Assembly: GCA_011109175.1 (NCBI GenBank)
Contig: RDEW01000014.1
Location: 630,042 to 694,041, forward strand
Reading direction: 5' to 3'
DNA length: 64,000 nucleotides
From: Dicyema japonicum
Taxonomy: Eukaryota; Dicyemida; Rhombozoa; Dicyemidae
The position numbers were made by a program, and so were the translations under genes. Shown piece after piece: positions 11,901-25,929 of the stretch (the first letter of the stretch is position 1; every line of letters starts with the position of its first letter). The notes beneath the pieces were generated by a model. It had not been told where the DNA came from. It made no database searches and saw nothing but the letters and a program-made list of their open reading frames with translations.

Positions 11901-11976
11901 AACAGACACGCCCAAACAGGCAAATAATGTTTTTTAAGAAAATTAAAACAAAATTATTAATAAATTATTAATAAAT

Positions 11977-14235
<2,259 letters not shown>

Positions 14236-14239
14236 TGAA

Positions 14240-15700
14240 TTTGAAATTTTTTAATTATAAATTTCAAGTTAATTTAAGAGACCACAAAAATGAGGCTTTA
14301 ACTTTTTTAAATTTTAATAAAAGTTTATAATAATAATAAACAAATTTTAATTAAATAATTTATTTCAAAAATATTATATTTGTGACATTGGAATATTTTC
14401 AAAAATATCACGAATTTTTATTTCCATGTAGAATTATTTTTTATGTCCAAATTTATGATATTTAAATTGCTCTTTTAATTGACGCAGTAATAATTGCATC
14501 TACAACAATTATTATAATTTTGATAATTTGGGAAATGACGCAAGAAAAAGCAACTTTAATAGGACAATAAGTTTTATCGGAAATTAAGAAAATTGGGAAC
14601 AAAGTACAAATACAATTCGCGAGTATTTATTTATATACCCCCAGTCCCTTCAAATAAAGGAAACTGGTTGCTAACAGTAACAATCAATGGCAGTCAAATG
14701 GATCTGATGGGGAGGGGATGTTGAATATGGGTCGGGACAAGAAAGGATGGGTTCATGCATGCCACTTGTTCGTAAAGAAGTCTAACGGATTAGTTGTAGC
14801 TAACAGACCCAACATCTTTCCTTTACTAAGCAACTATGACATGGTATGCTTGGTAGTGCTATAGGAAGAGCATGAGAAAGCTAAAATTTTATCTATTAAA
14901 CCCTCTAGGGACCTTGTTCCCTTTCATTTTGGTTTCTTCCACTATGAATGTAGGAACTAAAAAAACATCGAATGAACGAAAAGTCTCCTAACTTATAGAC
15001 AAGAATGATGATCGCTTAGCCTAGTGATAACTGGTAGGTTGACGGATCTCTATTGCATTAAATGTCTACTCAGCTCTATGATCGATGAAAACCTTTTTCT
15101 TCATTTCTGAGCATAGACAGGCGACGGACTTTTAGGAAATTGTACTTTCCATCTGCGAGATGTCCATCACTTTTGCGACATTAGGATTCGCAGGCACTGG
15201 TTCTGTATTATTTCTGGTTTGTTGTGTGGATATTGATAAGGATGTAATTTCACCCCCACAAGCATGTTAGATTGTTAGTAGAATATATTTTTCGTGGTTT
15301 AAAATTGTACTGGAATGCAGGAAGCTCTAACGAGGGAGCAAGGATTAGTTTTTCCAGTGTCCGCGAGGGTACATAGAGGATTGATACTTGGCGGTAAGAC
15401 CACGGGCCGTCTAGAGACTGTTTCGTTTCGGGATTGGACGTATCAAGATTTCTTCCATAATGTAAGAATTACATTTCTATTTATCGAGTAATTAAAAATT
15501 TAGGTAAGGGCTCGATTGTCAATGGTCCCACGAGTTTCAATTCGGTTGTGAAAACATCATTCGCTCCTCTGAATATTGCATTCTTATGTATTTGAACGCA
15601 GGGAACACTTTCAGTGGTGTAAAATATTCAGTATATAGATATTTCTTCATTTTGCGTTGACTTTCTATTTTCAAGTGTGGTTTATGGCTTACACTTACAT
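14240..15700. other. No recognisable gene
   Basis: AT-rich upstream region of the synthetase gene, then mixed sequence with no convincing exon. Around 15060-15130 a stretch resembles LINE-associated sequence also found near 59200 and 62290, but I could not assign it. Confidence 0.4.
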
Positions 15701-15715
15701 AGAATTTCATATATA

Positions 15716-16544
15716 CAGTAAGTCCTTTAAATTGGCCCAAAATTGTTCCTGAACTATTTGTGGCCAATTTGAGAATTTTGCCAATTTGGGAATTTGAAAC
15801 ACCTGGTATTTCAGATTTTGAAATCATAACTGGCTTTAATTTATGGGTTCCAGTTATATTTGTACATAACATAATTGAAACCCGATCTTTGAAATTTTTA
15901 TATCCACCAAATCGTGTTTTTTCATATGCTCTTGACGGAATCAGTACATAATAATGTCCTATCTCGTCCATATTTTAAATTTCGTCTTCTTTATAATGTT
16001 TGGAAATTTCTTCACTGATCTACAAATTTTTCTAGGTTAGGTTGTTTGTCAGTTATCATTTCCCCGTGTAATTTATGCATTCGAAAACCAAGTTAGTATC
16101 AAGTTCAGGAAATTTTAACGATTTGCATGTCTTTGTAGGAATATAATTTTTAGATGTTTTTAATATGGACTTTAGGAAATTAAGGAATATTATTCACTGT
16201 TTTTTTTTAAATTCGAATATGAAATAAAATAGAAAATCTGAGAGTGATTGTTTGGCACGGTGTAGTATTATTCTAGTCTTAATACCTAAAAATTTCGAGT
16301 TTTTTGAAAACAATTAAGCCTTGACGAGAAGCTTTCGAACACGTGGTAAAATTTTTAGTCTGAAATTTTGATTTTTTAATAAAACAATTGAAAAAGATTA
16401 GTAATTTTATATTTTTTAATAATTTATGTTTTCAATTTGAAATTGGCTAATTTCTTAGGAAAATTGGCTTTTTTGAAACCCTGACGTGAACTTTTAGCCA
16501 TAAATTGGCCAATTTAGGGTTGGCCAATTAGAGGGACTTCACTG
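15716..16544 (-). mobile_element. pogo/Tigger-like DNA transposon, internally deleted
   Basis: Ends in CAGTAAGTCC (left) and, inverted, CAGTGAAGTCCCTCTAATTG (right), each flanked by TA (15714-15715 and 16545-16546), as in Tc1/mariner-pogo elements. GGCCAATTT repeats lie near both ends. Inside, on the minus strand (15971 to about 15790), a transposase core remains: MDEIGHYYVLIPSR, YKNFKDRVSIMLC and GTHKLKPVMISKS, matching the first acidic block of DDE_1 transposases. The frame then runs directly into the left terminus, so the catalytic middle and C-terminus have been deleted. Confidence 0.75.
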
Positions 16545-16549
16545 TATAT

Positions 16550-17050
16550 AAATCATGGTTCATTTTTTGTGTTTGCTGGAAAGGAATCTTCGAGTTTCCG
16601 CACTGTTCTCCATAAGGACTATGTCTTTGTGTTTCTGTTGATGGCTACCAAGGCCACATTCCATTTTAATCTTTTGCGGGCCCGAAAAATCACCTCATTA
16701 ATGAATCCGACGGAACGTCGATCGACGGAAAATTCTCTATTTGGAAAAAGTATAAGCAGTTTTCATTGAAAGATGTGAACTGGGGACAGATCGCACGTAA
16801 GAAGTTGATATAAGTATTACGGGTTCTTGTCTCCCAGGACTCTTCAGAGTATTATAATGTGATCCGTGTGTAAATCATAAATGACGTCCCACGTGATTGT
16901 GGAAGCAATAGATGAGGCTGCAAGAGAGATGTGGTAAGGTTTGGAGTTACCTCTTCTGGATGGGGTTCTTGTTTGTTTGTTCCGGTAATTCAGGATTAAT
17001 AAGTCATCAATGCTGTCTAATATTATGATTTCTCTTTAGTCTAGTGGTTG
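16550..17050. other. No recognisable gene
   Basis: The only longer frame (16569-16769) lacks any motif I recognise. Confidence 0.4.
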
Positions 17051-17054
17051 GTTT

Positions 17055-17600
17055 TTATACAAAAAGGACTCTACGCTCATATCGCCACAAATTAGAACTT
17101 CTTCCATTCTGGTAGTGACCAAGTGGACAGTAGCCACGATAGTATGGAAATACAGAAAGGATATAAATGTTGACTATCTGTTCAAGCGGATCTACCGGGT
17201 TTAAAAGATTCGATATTCTGTTTGATAAGTCTACTACATTGATCTGATTTATTACCATGGTAAAGAAGCCTCCACCTTTTTCAAATTTTCGGTTTCTGTG
17301 GAACACAGAATATCCTGGGAAAGATAGAGTCAAGTTTTTATGAGTTAATTTGTCTCTTGAATTAAGGTGATATCCACAGAGTGGGATTGAATAAAACGTC
17401 GTAGTTAATTGATCTTTGTACAAATTCCATTTATGGGCAATAATCAATCTTACTGCTTGATTAGGTTCGACATCACCGGAAATAATCAAAAATTCAAGAC
17501 ACCATCCACGACTCCATGAGAAAGGATAGGGGTTGCGGCTTTTTTTACATCCAGTGTGCAATGCCACCAGCCACGCGATTTTTTTAAAGGATAGTAAGTC
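17055..17600 (-). pseudogene. LINE 5' fragment: 2A-like motif plus endonuclease start
   Basis: The 170-residue frame opens with NPYPFSWSRGWCLEFLIISG and continues DVEPNQ, close to the 2A-like consensus D(V/I)ExNPGP. An APE endonuclease-like stretch follows, with LTLSFPGYSVFHRNRKFEKG and GGFFTMV. It is truncated after about 150 residues. A second copy at 29300-29560 keeps DVEPNP in the same place. Confidence 0.65.
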
Positions 17601-17649
17601 TAATTCTTTAGTTGTGAGTAATAGTACTCTTCCATTAAATTAATTATTA

Positions 17650-17935
17650 AAATATTCCCAAGACCAAGGATAAAACCAATCTAACTAATTCTCAGATCCT
17701 GACGTGTTCCAGAAGAACCCTCACTAAAGGACAGTGGTCAAAGGACGTTGTCTGGTAAGCTGAGGTCGATTTCAGAACTTGTCTCCAGTGTACTGAATAG
17801 ATGGATCCTTTTGATTGCCGACCAGACATTAGACGTCATCTGAGTAAAGCGGATCCGATAATGTCATCAAAAGGAAGAGAAATCTTCAATCAAGTAGCCA
17901 CGAACACCACGCGGCAATACATTGGTGGGAGTATA
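17650..17935 (-). repeat. LINE 3' end
   Basis: CCCAAGACCAAGGATAAAACC and CAGATCCTGACGTGTTCC on the plus strand are the inverted LINE 3' block (compare 49850-49900). No RT motifs remain. Confidence 0.6.
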
Positions 17936-17980
17936 GTTAAATTACAGAAATTACAGACACAATACTAAAATATCAAAAAA

Positions 17981-20821
17981 TTAAAGCGTGTTTATCCGGA
18001 TGGACTTGTCAAGTAACCTAATCTTCGTGTGGCACTTATTCAGCATTTCTTTTTTAGTTTCAGTGTACATCTTAATTATTTGATTTATTTCGTATTTTTT
18101 AGCATTATCTGAAATATTTACAAATAGTACCAGTTTTTTCATAAAAGAATATGTATGCTCCGGGATCATCAGGTGCAGGAATTTCTTCATTGATCAGGAC
18201 ATCGGATATTGAGTACCATTGCTGTTTAGCTGTATCTTTTACATAGGCACTGTAATGTCCCTTTTCTATGGCTGCAACATTCATGATATTTCTTACATCC
18301 AGTATGACGAATGAATGATTTGAGACAATATTTAACGAATCTGTTTGCTGAAATCATCAGACTGAGTTCAGAATTTAAATACTCCACTCTTTTATTTGAC
18401 CTTACCTGTTCATCGTCGATAAGAGAGTATCTTAGAGTGAATTGGTTGTCTACCGGTTTAGATGTACGATCAATATTGGTGGACCGTCGACGAAGGTTGT
18501 AGTTTTGACGCAGAGATTGGCATTACATTTGCATTTTCGGGAAACAAGTTCATTCCTGGAATATCAAAAAGATATTACATTTTGAGGTAATTATTTAGAC
18601 ATTCCTGAATATTGATGGACTCGTTAACATGGTTGAGTTCGGATTTTACATGCAACATTTTTTCAAAAATTTCAGAATAGACTTTTATTCGGACCCCCAA
18701 CGCTTCAATCTGCATGTTTTGGTTTTGAAAAAAAGATTTTTCGCATCCCATACATTTACTGTTAGTGCAGCTTCCACAGCGACCCTTCAAGTTTGCATTG
18801 ACGTCATACATTTTTTTTAATCGCATAAATGCTAATGTTGTTTATTTTAGGAAAGTATTTTTCAAAAATTTCAATCATTTCCGAGTAAGAAACAGTTACG
18901 GGGATCCTCATCATTCTAGGGAACTTTTCATATTGATCTTTATCCGATTTTCGGATATAAACAGGGATATCTGTGAAATCTGATTCGGTTAAATAAAATT
19001 TTACCATTGATCTGAGTAACCGTCGGAATATAAACCTCTAAGACAATCAATGTGAAGCTTTCAATAAAATCAGTGACTTGAAACGACTTGTCCTGAAATT
19101 AACCTCATTTCTCTACTTTGAATTCTATTATGCAGTCATCGTCCTTGTAATATTCGATCGCAAATTTGAGATTGACAGAGCAGCCGGTCACAAATCTTAT
19201 CATATTAGTCATTTGTTCAAGAGATTCGCGGTCAGCTACTTGTAACTCAAAGTTCTTCTTTCCGTAAATATTGTTGGCTGAAATAAAAATCACAGCTTAA
19301 AAGTAAATTTAAAATCTACGGACTGTGACGACAGTTTCGATAAGGGGGACTGATATTATCGTCATCCTTTCATTGCTCATTACTGTATGAGAGCAGGCTT
19401 TGCATTTAATCTTGAAAATATTAATAAAAATATACACTGCAGCTGTATTTCAATGTATACAGATCCTCCCATTTCTGTTTCCCTTGATGCTTAGCACACG
19501 AGGAAGATTTGAATTCATTCTTCATTTCATCAAGAAATGCCTTCAGAAATTCAAGGCAGTCTTGCTAAGTATCACAGTATCAAATGGTAACTTCTTTCCC
19601 GGATAAAATCTCGGGTCTTTTAGCTCTCAGAATTATCTTGAAAAGTTTTACAGCCTCCAGACAAATGGGGACATCGAAAGCCCGAGATATCATTATAATA
19701 CAACCTCAGTGACCAAATTATGGAATGAAAGCATAAATAAAACCGATTTGACTTGCTCTTGGGACAACAGCTTGACGATATCAGAAGACAATATGTAATC
19801 AATGATAGGTGGAGACGACAGAATACACTGAAGACCCGCATTTACAAAACGAGTGCTCAGTACATCGTTGAATTTCAGTAGACCTAAATATATATGAACA
19901 TAAAAAACCGTTATTACTACTTTTAAGTTGTTCTATCAATAATGGTGGGGGATATATTAAATTTTCTTTCGAGATTTTTTCTCCCGCTCCGTTATTTGTG
20001 GTTTCTATGCTCTGTGGGTTCTGGGAGTTTTCTACGTTTCCTGTTTCATCTTCTTTTAACTTATTCGAGTCTTTCTCAGCCTCTTGATTTGTTTTTTCTT
20101 CGTCTTCACGCTTCTTTTCACAAACAGACTGATCTTTGGATATTTTAGGATCTTTTTTCGATTCCTCCAGAATATTTTCGTCAGTACTTTTTTCGACTTT
20201 ATTTTGTCCGTCTACTAGATTAGTGGGTCGTTCTGTTTGGGCAACATTAGTTTTTTCTGCACTTTTATCTTCAGCAGTAACACTGGTTTCCTCAGTTTCA
20301 CGTGTTTTTATTTCAGGGAGAGCCTCGGATTCCTTTTGTTTATCAGAACTTTCAATTCCATTTCCCTTCTCAAGCGAAATGCCCGTTTCAACAGTTTCGT
20401 GATTTTCTGTTTTAGGCAGAGATTCCCTTTCATCACTTTCCGGTATATTGGACTTGGGAATAGAGCTTTCAACTCCATTACTTCTTTCAACTGAAATATA
20501 AGTCTCGTTCGGTTCAATAAAGACATGACCTTCGTCAGTTTCAATTTTTTCTACTTTAAGAGAAGTTTCACTTTCTACAGGTTTATCGACATAAGGTTCA
20601 GGGTTTTGAATGTCATCAGCTTGTTCTGACATGACATGAGGCTCGTCAGTTTCAGTGGTTTCTGTCTTAGGCAAAGTACCACTTTCTTCAGGTTTATTGA
20701 CGCAGGGTTCAGAACTTTTAGTGTCATCAGCTTGTTCTGTCGAGACGTGAGAATCTTGGGTTTCAATGGTTTCTGTTTTAGGCAGAGTTTCCTTTTCCTC
20801 TGATTTATCAAGACCTTGCAT
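17981..20821 (-). CDS. USP-family ubiquitin-specific protease homologue with acidic repeat N-terminus, Cys box altered
   Basis: Residues 1 to about 295 are a Glu/Thr/Ser-rich region built of related repeats (LPKTETIET, LPKTETTETD, LPKTENHET; EQADD). A 25-nt intron (about 19890) leads to the USP domain: NNGLLKFNDVLSTRFVNAGLQ with CILSSPPIIDYIL, QDCLEFLKAFLDEMKNEF (QDxxEF box), IKCKACSHTVMSNE, a CGSCTNSKCMGCEK zinc-type insert, and GHYSAYVKDTAKQQWYSI with PGAYIFFYEK (His box). Where USPs have GNTC before FxNxxLQC, this reads LSTR, so the catalytic Cys position is Arg (codon CGT), while the His box is intact. It may be an inactive USP or a binding protein. The final intron is 22 nt and the stop is at 17981. 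About nine exons; some middle junctions are not resolved. It could be an adaptor like other dead USPs, but I cannot assign an orthologue. Confidence 0.75.
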
Positions 20822-20824
20822 TTT

Positions 20825-21180
20825 AATTATTTTCCTACGATTTGTATTATATACATTTCATTACAGAAACATTATATAATAGAGATTACATATTATAATT
20901 TTAAAGATACATAAAATTGAGGACAAATCATCGGTTTAGTCCATGTTATTCCTTACGCTGACATGGGAGTATATAAATTCCACAGGGTCTTTTTGATTGG
21001 ACCCCTGTCATCCCTAGTTAACAAAGGAGAAGGGGGAATCAGCAGATTTTCTAAGCCGAGGAACTTGACTTTAATAATATACCATCTAAATCCTAATTTA
21101 TTTTTAAATAAAATTGTTTGCTTTGCTTTTTGCATACAGAGCGTACTCGAGACGATTATAATAATAATTAATAATAACAG
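20825..21180. other. Intergenic, no gene seen
   Basis: Upstream of the USP start; AT-rich with short open frames only. Confidence 0.4.
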
Positions 21181-21182
21181 CC

Positions 21183-21410
21183 TTCTCACGAGAGCCATAA
21201 TATTTATAGCTCCGCATAGACGAGTGACGCCGTCATCAGTGGATACTCACTGCGGAACTGGATTGTCTAGAAAGGACCCACACACAAGAAAAAGAAAAAA
21301 AGAAGTGAAGATCATTCCTTGGTTCTACAATTAGTTAAAATTAACTGTTCTTTACTTAAATAAAGTGTGTGTCCTGCCTATGCGGAGCTATAGACGATTA
21401 TAAGTGGATT
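21183..21410 (+). repeat. SINE-A with an inverted 3'-end piece at its head
   Basis: 21183-21220 is the reverse complement of the SINE-A terminus (GAGAGCCATAATATTTATAG, CTCCGCATAG). It runs straight into a plus-strand SINE-A body: ACGAGTGACGCCGTCATCAG, GATTGTCTAGAAAGGAC, GAAGTGAAGATCATTCCTTGG, TAAAGTGTGTGTCCTGCC, GCGGAGCTATAG. Confidence 0.7.
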
Positions 21411-21616
21411 GAAATATCCACATATAAATACAAGCAACTGTTCTCGAAAGAACCACTGAAAGCCTGTTTTTTACAACCTATAGTGCAGGAGGTGGTAGTA
21501 AAGACCTGACCTAAAATCTTTGCTAGAGTGAAAGCAAAGACACGTGAGAGGGATTAGTATGGATAAATTTATTTTGTTGATAAAAAAGACAATAAACATA
21601 ATTTATTCCGTAAATT

Positions 21617-21988
21617 CTAGTAAGTATAGGAAACAAAGATAACAGCACAAACAAGTATTTTTTCTCCAATATAAGTTTCTGTATGACTCCAATCAGTCTC
21701 AAAATCTAGCAACGAAGACGACGAAAATGATATCGCATTTCCGATGTTCTGTCCAATAAGAACATTTACGATGATTTTATATTTCCTTGGGTATACCGAT
21801 TTAACTGCTCCCATAATTTTCTTGGCTGCATGTTTGGATGATATTGAACTCACTTCGGGATCATATTCTAACCCAGCTAACCATGCTACAATCGACTTTA
21901 TTTCCTTAGTGATGATTTCTTTTCTGTCGATTTCTTTCACATACTTGATATTTTTGCTTTTATTCTTCAAAATTGAAGTTACTAACAT
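21617..21988 (-). CDS. Tctex-type dynein light chain
   Basis: 123-residue intact single-exon frame. The Tctex-1 fold signature is clear: YPRKYKIIVNVLIGQNIG (KYKxxVxVxIGQ), FSSSSLLDFETDWSHTETYI (SRCLWDxxTDxxxxxxYx) and a C-terminal VCAVIFVSYTY. These proteins dimerise as cargo-linking light chains of cytoplasmic and, in some cases, ciliary dynein. The length fits the family. It looks closer to the TCTEX1D/DYNLT2 type than to DYNLT1, but this is not certain. Its neighbours are unrelated. Confidence 0.82.
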   Translation of the reverse strand: MLVTSILKNKSKNIKYVKEIDRKEIITKEIKSIVAWLAGLEYDPEVSSISSKHAAKKIMGAVKSVYPRKYKIIVNVLIGQNIGNAISFSSSSLLDFETDWSHTETYIGEKILVCAVIFVSYTY

Positions 21989-22179
21989 TTTTTAAACAAA
22001 GCAACCTTTCCTCAGCATTGAACTAAAAAACTAATTTACTGCATCATATTTTTTTGTTTTAAGATAATCCATTAAGCACAAAGGTGAGTCAATTAATTGA
22101 TCACCAAAATTCGATTTTTTAAGATATTTTTGTGAATATGAAAATTTAAGCGATAAATGGTATTTTGTAAACTTTGACT

Positions 22180-22470
22180 GGGTGGCGCAGTGTAACGAGT
22201 GCAGGAGAGATCTGATGGCCCCTTGTTCAAATCCTACTGTTGTACATTTCGGTTGAAGGTTGCACGCATCTACGATGATTTAGCTTGACGAGTGACACCG
22301 TCATCAATGACGATTTCTATGCTCAACCGAATCGTCTATAATGGACATGCACCCAACAAAAATAAATATGAAGTGAAGAACATTCCTTAGTTCTTTTCTA
22401 CTGTTTTTTACTTAAATAAAGTGTGTGTCCTCCCTGAACAGAGCTATAGCTAATATGGCTCTGCGTAAAA
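22180..22470 (+). repeat. SINE-A, best full-length copy
   Basis: Starts with a tRNA-like A box region (GGTGGCGCAGTGTAACGAG) and B box (TTGTTCAAATCCTAC), then GGTTGAAGGTTGCACGCATC, CTTGACGAGTGACACCGTCA, CGAATCGTCTATAATGGAC, GAAGTGAAGAACATTCCTTAG, AATAAAGTGTGTGTCCTCCC, and ends AATATGGCTCTGCGTAAAA. About 290 bp, pol III type head, no coding capacity. Confidence 0.85.
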
Positions 22471-22559
22471 ATGCAGTTTTACTGTAAAAAGTGTTATTTC
22501 TGAATGAATTAAAAACTGTAATTGTCCGATGACATTAATCATACTTGAGAGCTCATTTA

Positions 22560-25500
22560 ATCTAACGATTTGTGGAAATGCCTTTAATCAGCCTCTTGTC
22601 GGTTATTCTTTCCTCCTTTTTTGCTATCAATGATCCGATGCTACGCAACCAGGATAACGATTTTGATCCTAGAATACTTGAGGTTTTATCTGCAATTTAC
22701 AAACAAAAAATCTCATGGAAAATAAAGAACGAAAAGAAGACAAAGTACGAGGAACAAATCCAGTACAGACAAATCAGGTATGTTTTTTATGTGGACAATC
22801 GAACATCAGGAAATATGGGATTAACTGCACACAATGTGAATCATTCGCGTATCTGGGCTGCATAAAAATGAGTAAAGCTTGCGCCGAGACGCTGTCGAGT
22901 TGGCTGTGCCCCTCTTGTATTGGAATGGAGGCCCCCAGGCGGGAAAAAATAACTCAGTCAAACTTTACACTGCCACATACAGACCATACTCTCTTGAAGA
23001 TCTCGAACCTCAGGAAAGCCATGAAGATCCCAGTAAAAATCCCTAAAGGAGTACGAATTGCCGCAGCAACGTGTCTTTCAGATGCCATTGATCACGCACT
23101 ATCCTCTGACAGTTGGGAATCCTGGTTAAAACTTATATGCTTTGCACCTGTCGCACTCGGAATACCTACAAAGGAATCTGAGGACAATAATAAAGAAACA
23201 AACTCCCGACTCAACTTATCCGGGAAACTGAAACGAAACATAATGAATTTTAGCTGTCATAACATACACGCAATACTTGAACATCCACTTAATGTCAATG
23301 AGGTCGAAACCAGAGGAGCATTCATCAAAGATGCCCCCAACAAACTAAAGGAGAGAGTAAACCGGAAACTTCTGGAAGGCGACGTGCGGGCAGCCTTACG
23401 AGTTATCACATCCGATGACACAGTATTGTCTTGTACCCCCGAGGTCCTAAATACCTTAATACTAAAGCATCCAGATGCACCGACTGACTATGAAAAGTTT
23501 TTGAATCCTGAAGGAACCCAGGAGATAATCATTACTGAATCCGAAGTGCGCCACGGAATAACTTCCTTCGCGGCTAGCAGCGGTGGAGGCTTGGAAGGGT
23601 TACGTCCTGGCCATATTAAGGACCTTACGTCCACTTACACCTCGGAAGCTGGACGGTGTCTTGTCAAATCAATTACGGACCTAATCAGAAAAATGGTTAA
23701 CGGCGACATCCCAAAATATGCCAGAGAATTGCTCTTCTCTGCAAGGCTACTTGCTTTCAAAAAACCCAACGGAGGAATCCGCCCCATTGCGGTCGGGAAC
23801 TATTTTAGAAGACTTGCAGCAAAAGTAGCATCGACCATGGTGAGCCGACAACTCGGAGAGGAGTTCTTTCCTAAACAAATGGGTGTTAGTATCCAGAACG
23901 GATGTGAGGTTGCGGTTCATGCAGCAAGGCGTTTCTTCACACAGAAAAATATTTCAAATGAATGCATTGGAATCAAGTTGGACATAACGAATGCCTTTAA
24001 TTCTCTCAGAAGAGACGAAATTATGAAAACGTGTTGGAAGAGGGCTCCAAAGCTTTTCCCTCTTGTCAATCTATCCTATGGGGAAGATACGTCTTTGGTT
24101 TTTGAAAATGAAATTATTAAATCAAAAACGGGTGTACAACAAGGAGATCCGCTCGGACCTCTATTATTTGCCTTGACCATTGATGAGGTTGTGAGTTCAA
24201 TTGATGCTCAGCTAAATCTCTGGTACCTCGATGATGCCACAATTGGAGGATCGTTCAAAGAAACATACAATTCATTACGTAAAGCGTTACCCGCTTTAAA
24301 ACATTTGGGCTTGGACATCAATGTTAACAAATCAGAGCTAATAAATGTCTCATATCCATACACCGACTTCCTCTCTATCAAGGAGTCTTTTAACGAACTG
24401 CTTCCTGGGATCCCGACTGTGCCAGTTGATAAATTATATTTCCTCGGATGCCCACTCAGCGAAGAAGAACTCAAGAACCATCTACTTTCCAAAAATGAAG
24501 AATTAACACGCCTTGCGAAAAGATTGTCATGTCTCGACTCTCACACATCTTTCTTCCTGATGAGAAACAACATCGGACTACCCAAGCTTTTATATCTACT
24601 CCGATGTTCACCCTGCTACGAACAATATGACATTCTACTTTCAATAGACAAGTCTCTCAAGCAAACAGTCGAGTCACTAATTAACGTCCGCTTCGACGAA
24701 CTTGGTTGGAAACAATGTAAGCTTCCCTCTGGATTTGGGGGTGTCGGAATGAGATCGGCGCTGGAGGTTGCGTACCCGGCATACCTATCGTCTCTCTCAA
24801 GCTGCAGCCATTTGACACGGCAAGTCCTTCATAACACAATTGGACTTCGCTGGAATGAGTCATTTGACGAAGCTTGTCGGAAATGGAACGGGTCCGGACT
24901 CAAAATCCCGAAGACACAACGAAGCAAAGTAATTGGGATGACATTGTCTGCTCCAAAATTTTGGAAGACCTTAAAAAGAAGCAAATCAACATCGTCTGGC
25001 TTGTTTGGTGTCAGCTTCAAGTAGAGGGAGTGGAGCATGGCTTGGTGCAATACCTTGCCCAAACCTCGGGACCTTTTTGGACGACGATTCTTTGAGGATT
25101 GGAATCGGACAAAGGCTGGGACTAGACGTTTGCCAGGAGCACCGATGCCGATGCGGGAAAACAGTCGATGCGAAAGGATTGCACCCGCTGTCCTGCAGAA
25201 GAAGCGCCGGAAGGGGACCACGTCATGCTGCTCTGAATGATGTGATCGTCAGAGCTCTGAAGGCTTCAGGCTTCCCAGCACAGCTTGAACCAGTGGGTCT
25301 TGATCGAGGAGATGGGAAGAGACCTGACGGGATTACCTTTTTCCCCTTCACGTCTGGAAGATCTTTGGTCTGGGACGCAACTTGCATAAACACGTTCTCA
25401 AGCACGAACATTTTTAAATCGGTTCAGACACCTGGAGCAGCTGCTTCGACTGCGGAGAACCTAAAAATCAAGAAATATTCTTGCCTCGGGGATCGCTACC

Positions 25501-25735
25501 GATTTACTCCTGTTGCGACCGAATCATCGGGAGCCGTTGGTCCAATGACGGCTGAGTTCTTGCGAGAACTCGGAGGATTGCTTGCCAGAAAGAAAAGGGA
25601 TCAACGAGAAGGGTTATGGCTAAGACAAAAGATTGGAATAGCCATACTCCGAGGGAACTCGTTCGCAATTCCTAAAAAAACTGACATTTGTTTAATTGTT
25701 AAAAAAATTTTTGTTTAAAAAAAAAAAAAAAATTT
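22560..25735 (+). mobile_element. R2-superclade-like LINE with PHD-like finger, RT and restriction-like nuclease
   Basis: The ORF from 22715 (769 aa) continues after frame changes near 24920-25010 into 25005-25718. Order of parts: a Cys-rich finger (CFLCGQ, INCTQCESFAYLGC, WLCPSC; PHD-like spacing with Tyr in the His slot); RT motifs GLRPGHIKD, IRPIAVGNYFRRLAAK, GIKLDITNAFNSLRR, GVQQGDPLGPLLFALTI and WYLDDATIGG (YLDD active site); a thumb region ending FGGVGMRSALEVAYPAYL; then a C-terminal zinc knuckle HRCRCGKTVDAKGLHPLSC and the nuclease-like block GDGKRPDGITFFPF...LVWDATC (PD-(D/E)xK-type KRPD and WDATC). It ends in poly(A) at 25718-25733. The frame breaks sit next to A-runs, so the element may really be intact. 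Confidence 0.85.
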
Positions 25736-25929
25736 ACAAAATAAATTTTAATCAAATAATTTTGAGAATTTTAATCGACTCCATGTTTCGGAAAAATAGG
25801 AATTCTAAAGAGGGTACCATTTTTATAAAGTGTCTCAATCTTTATGTCCAAATCAGAAGTATTTCGAGAAAATAGCCCAGTAAATCAAAAACCAAGAAAG
25901 AAAGTGCAACAACTATAAAAATCGAGGTC

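Noticed and set aside
14240-15700. Candidate promoter elements upstream of the acyl-CoA synthetase
   Set aside because: AT-richness makes TATA-like matches uninformative; nothing distinguishes a real site.
20136-20494. Plus-strand Phe/Ser/Leu-rich frames opposite the USP N-terminus
   Set aside because: Antisense of the Glu/Thr/Lys-rich repeat coding region, a predictable shadow.
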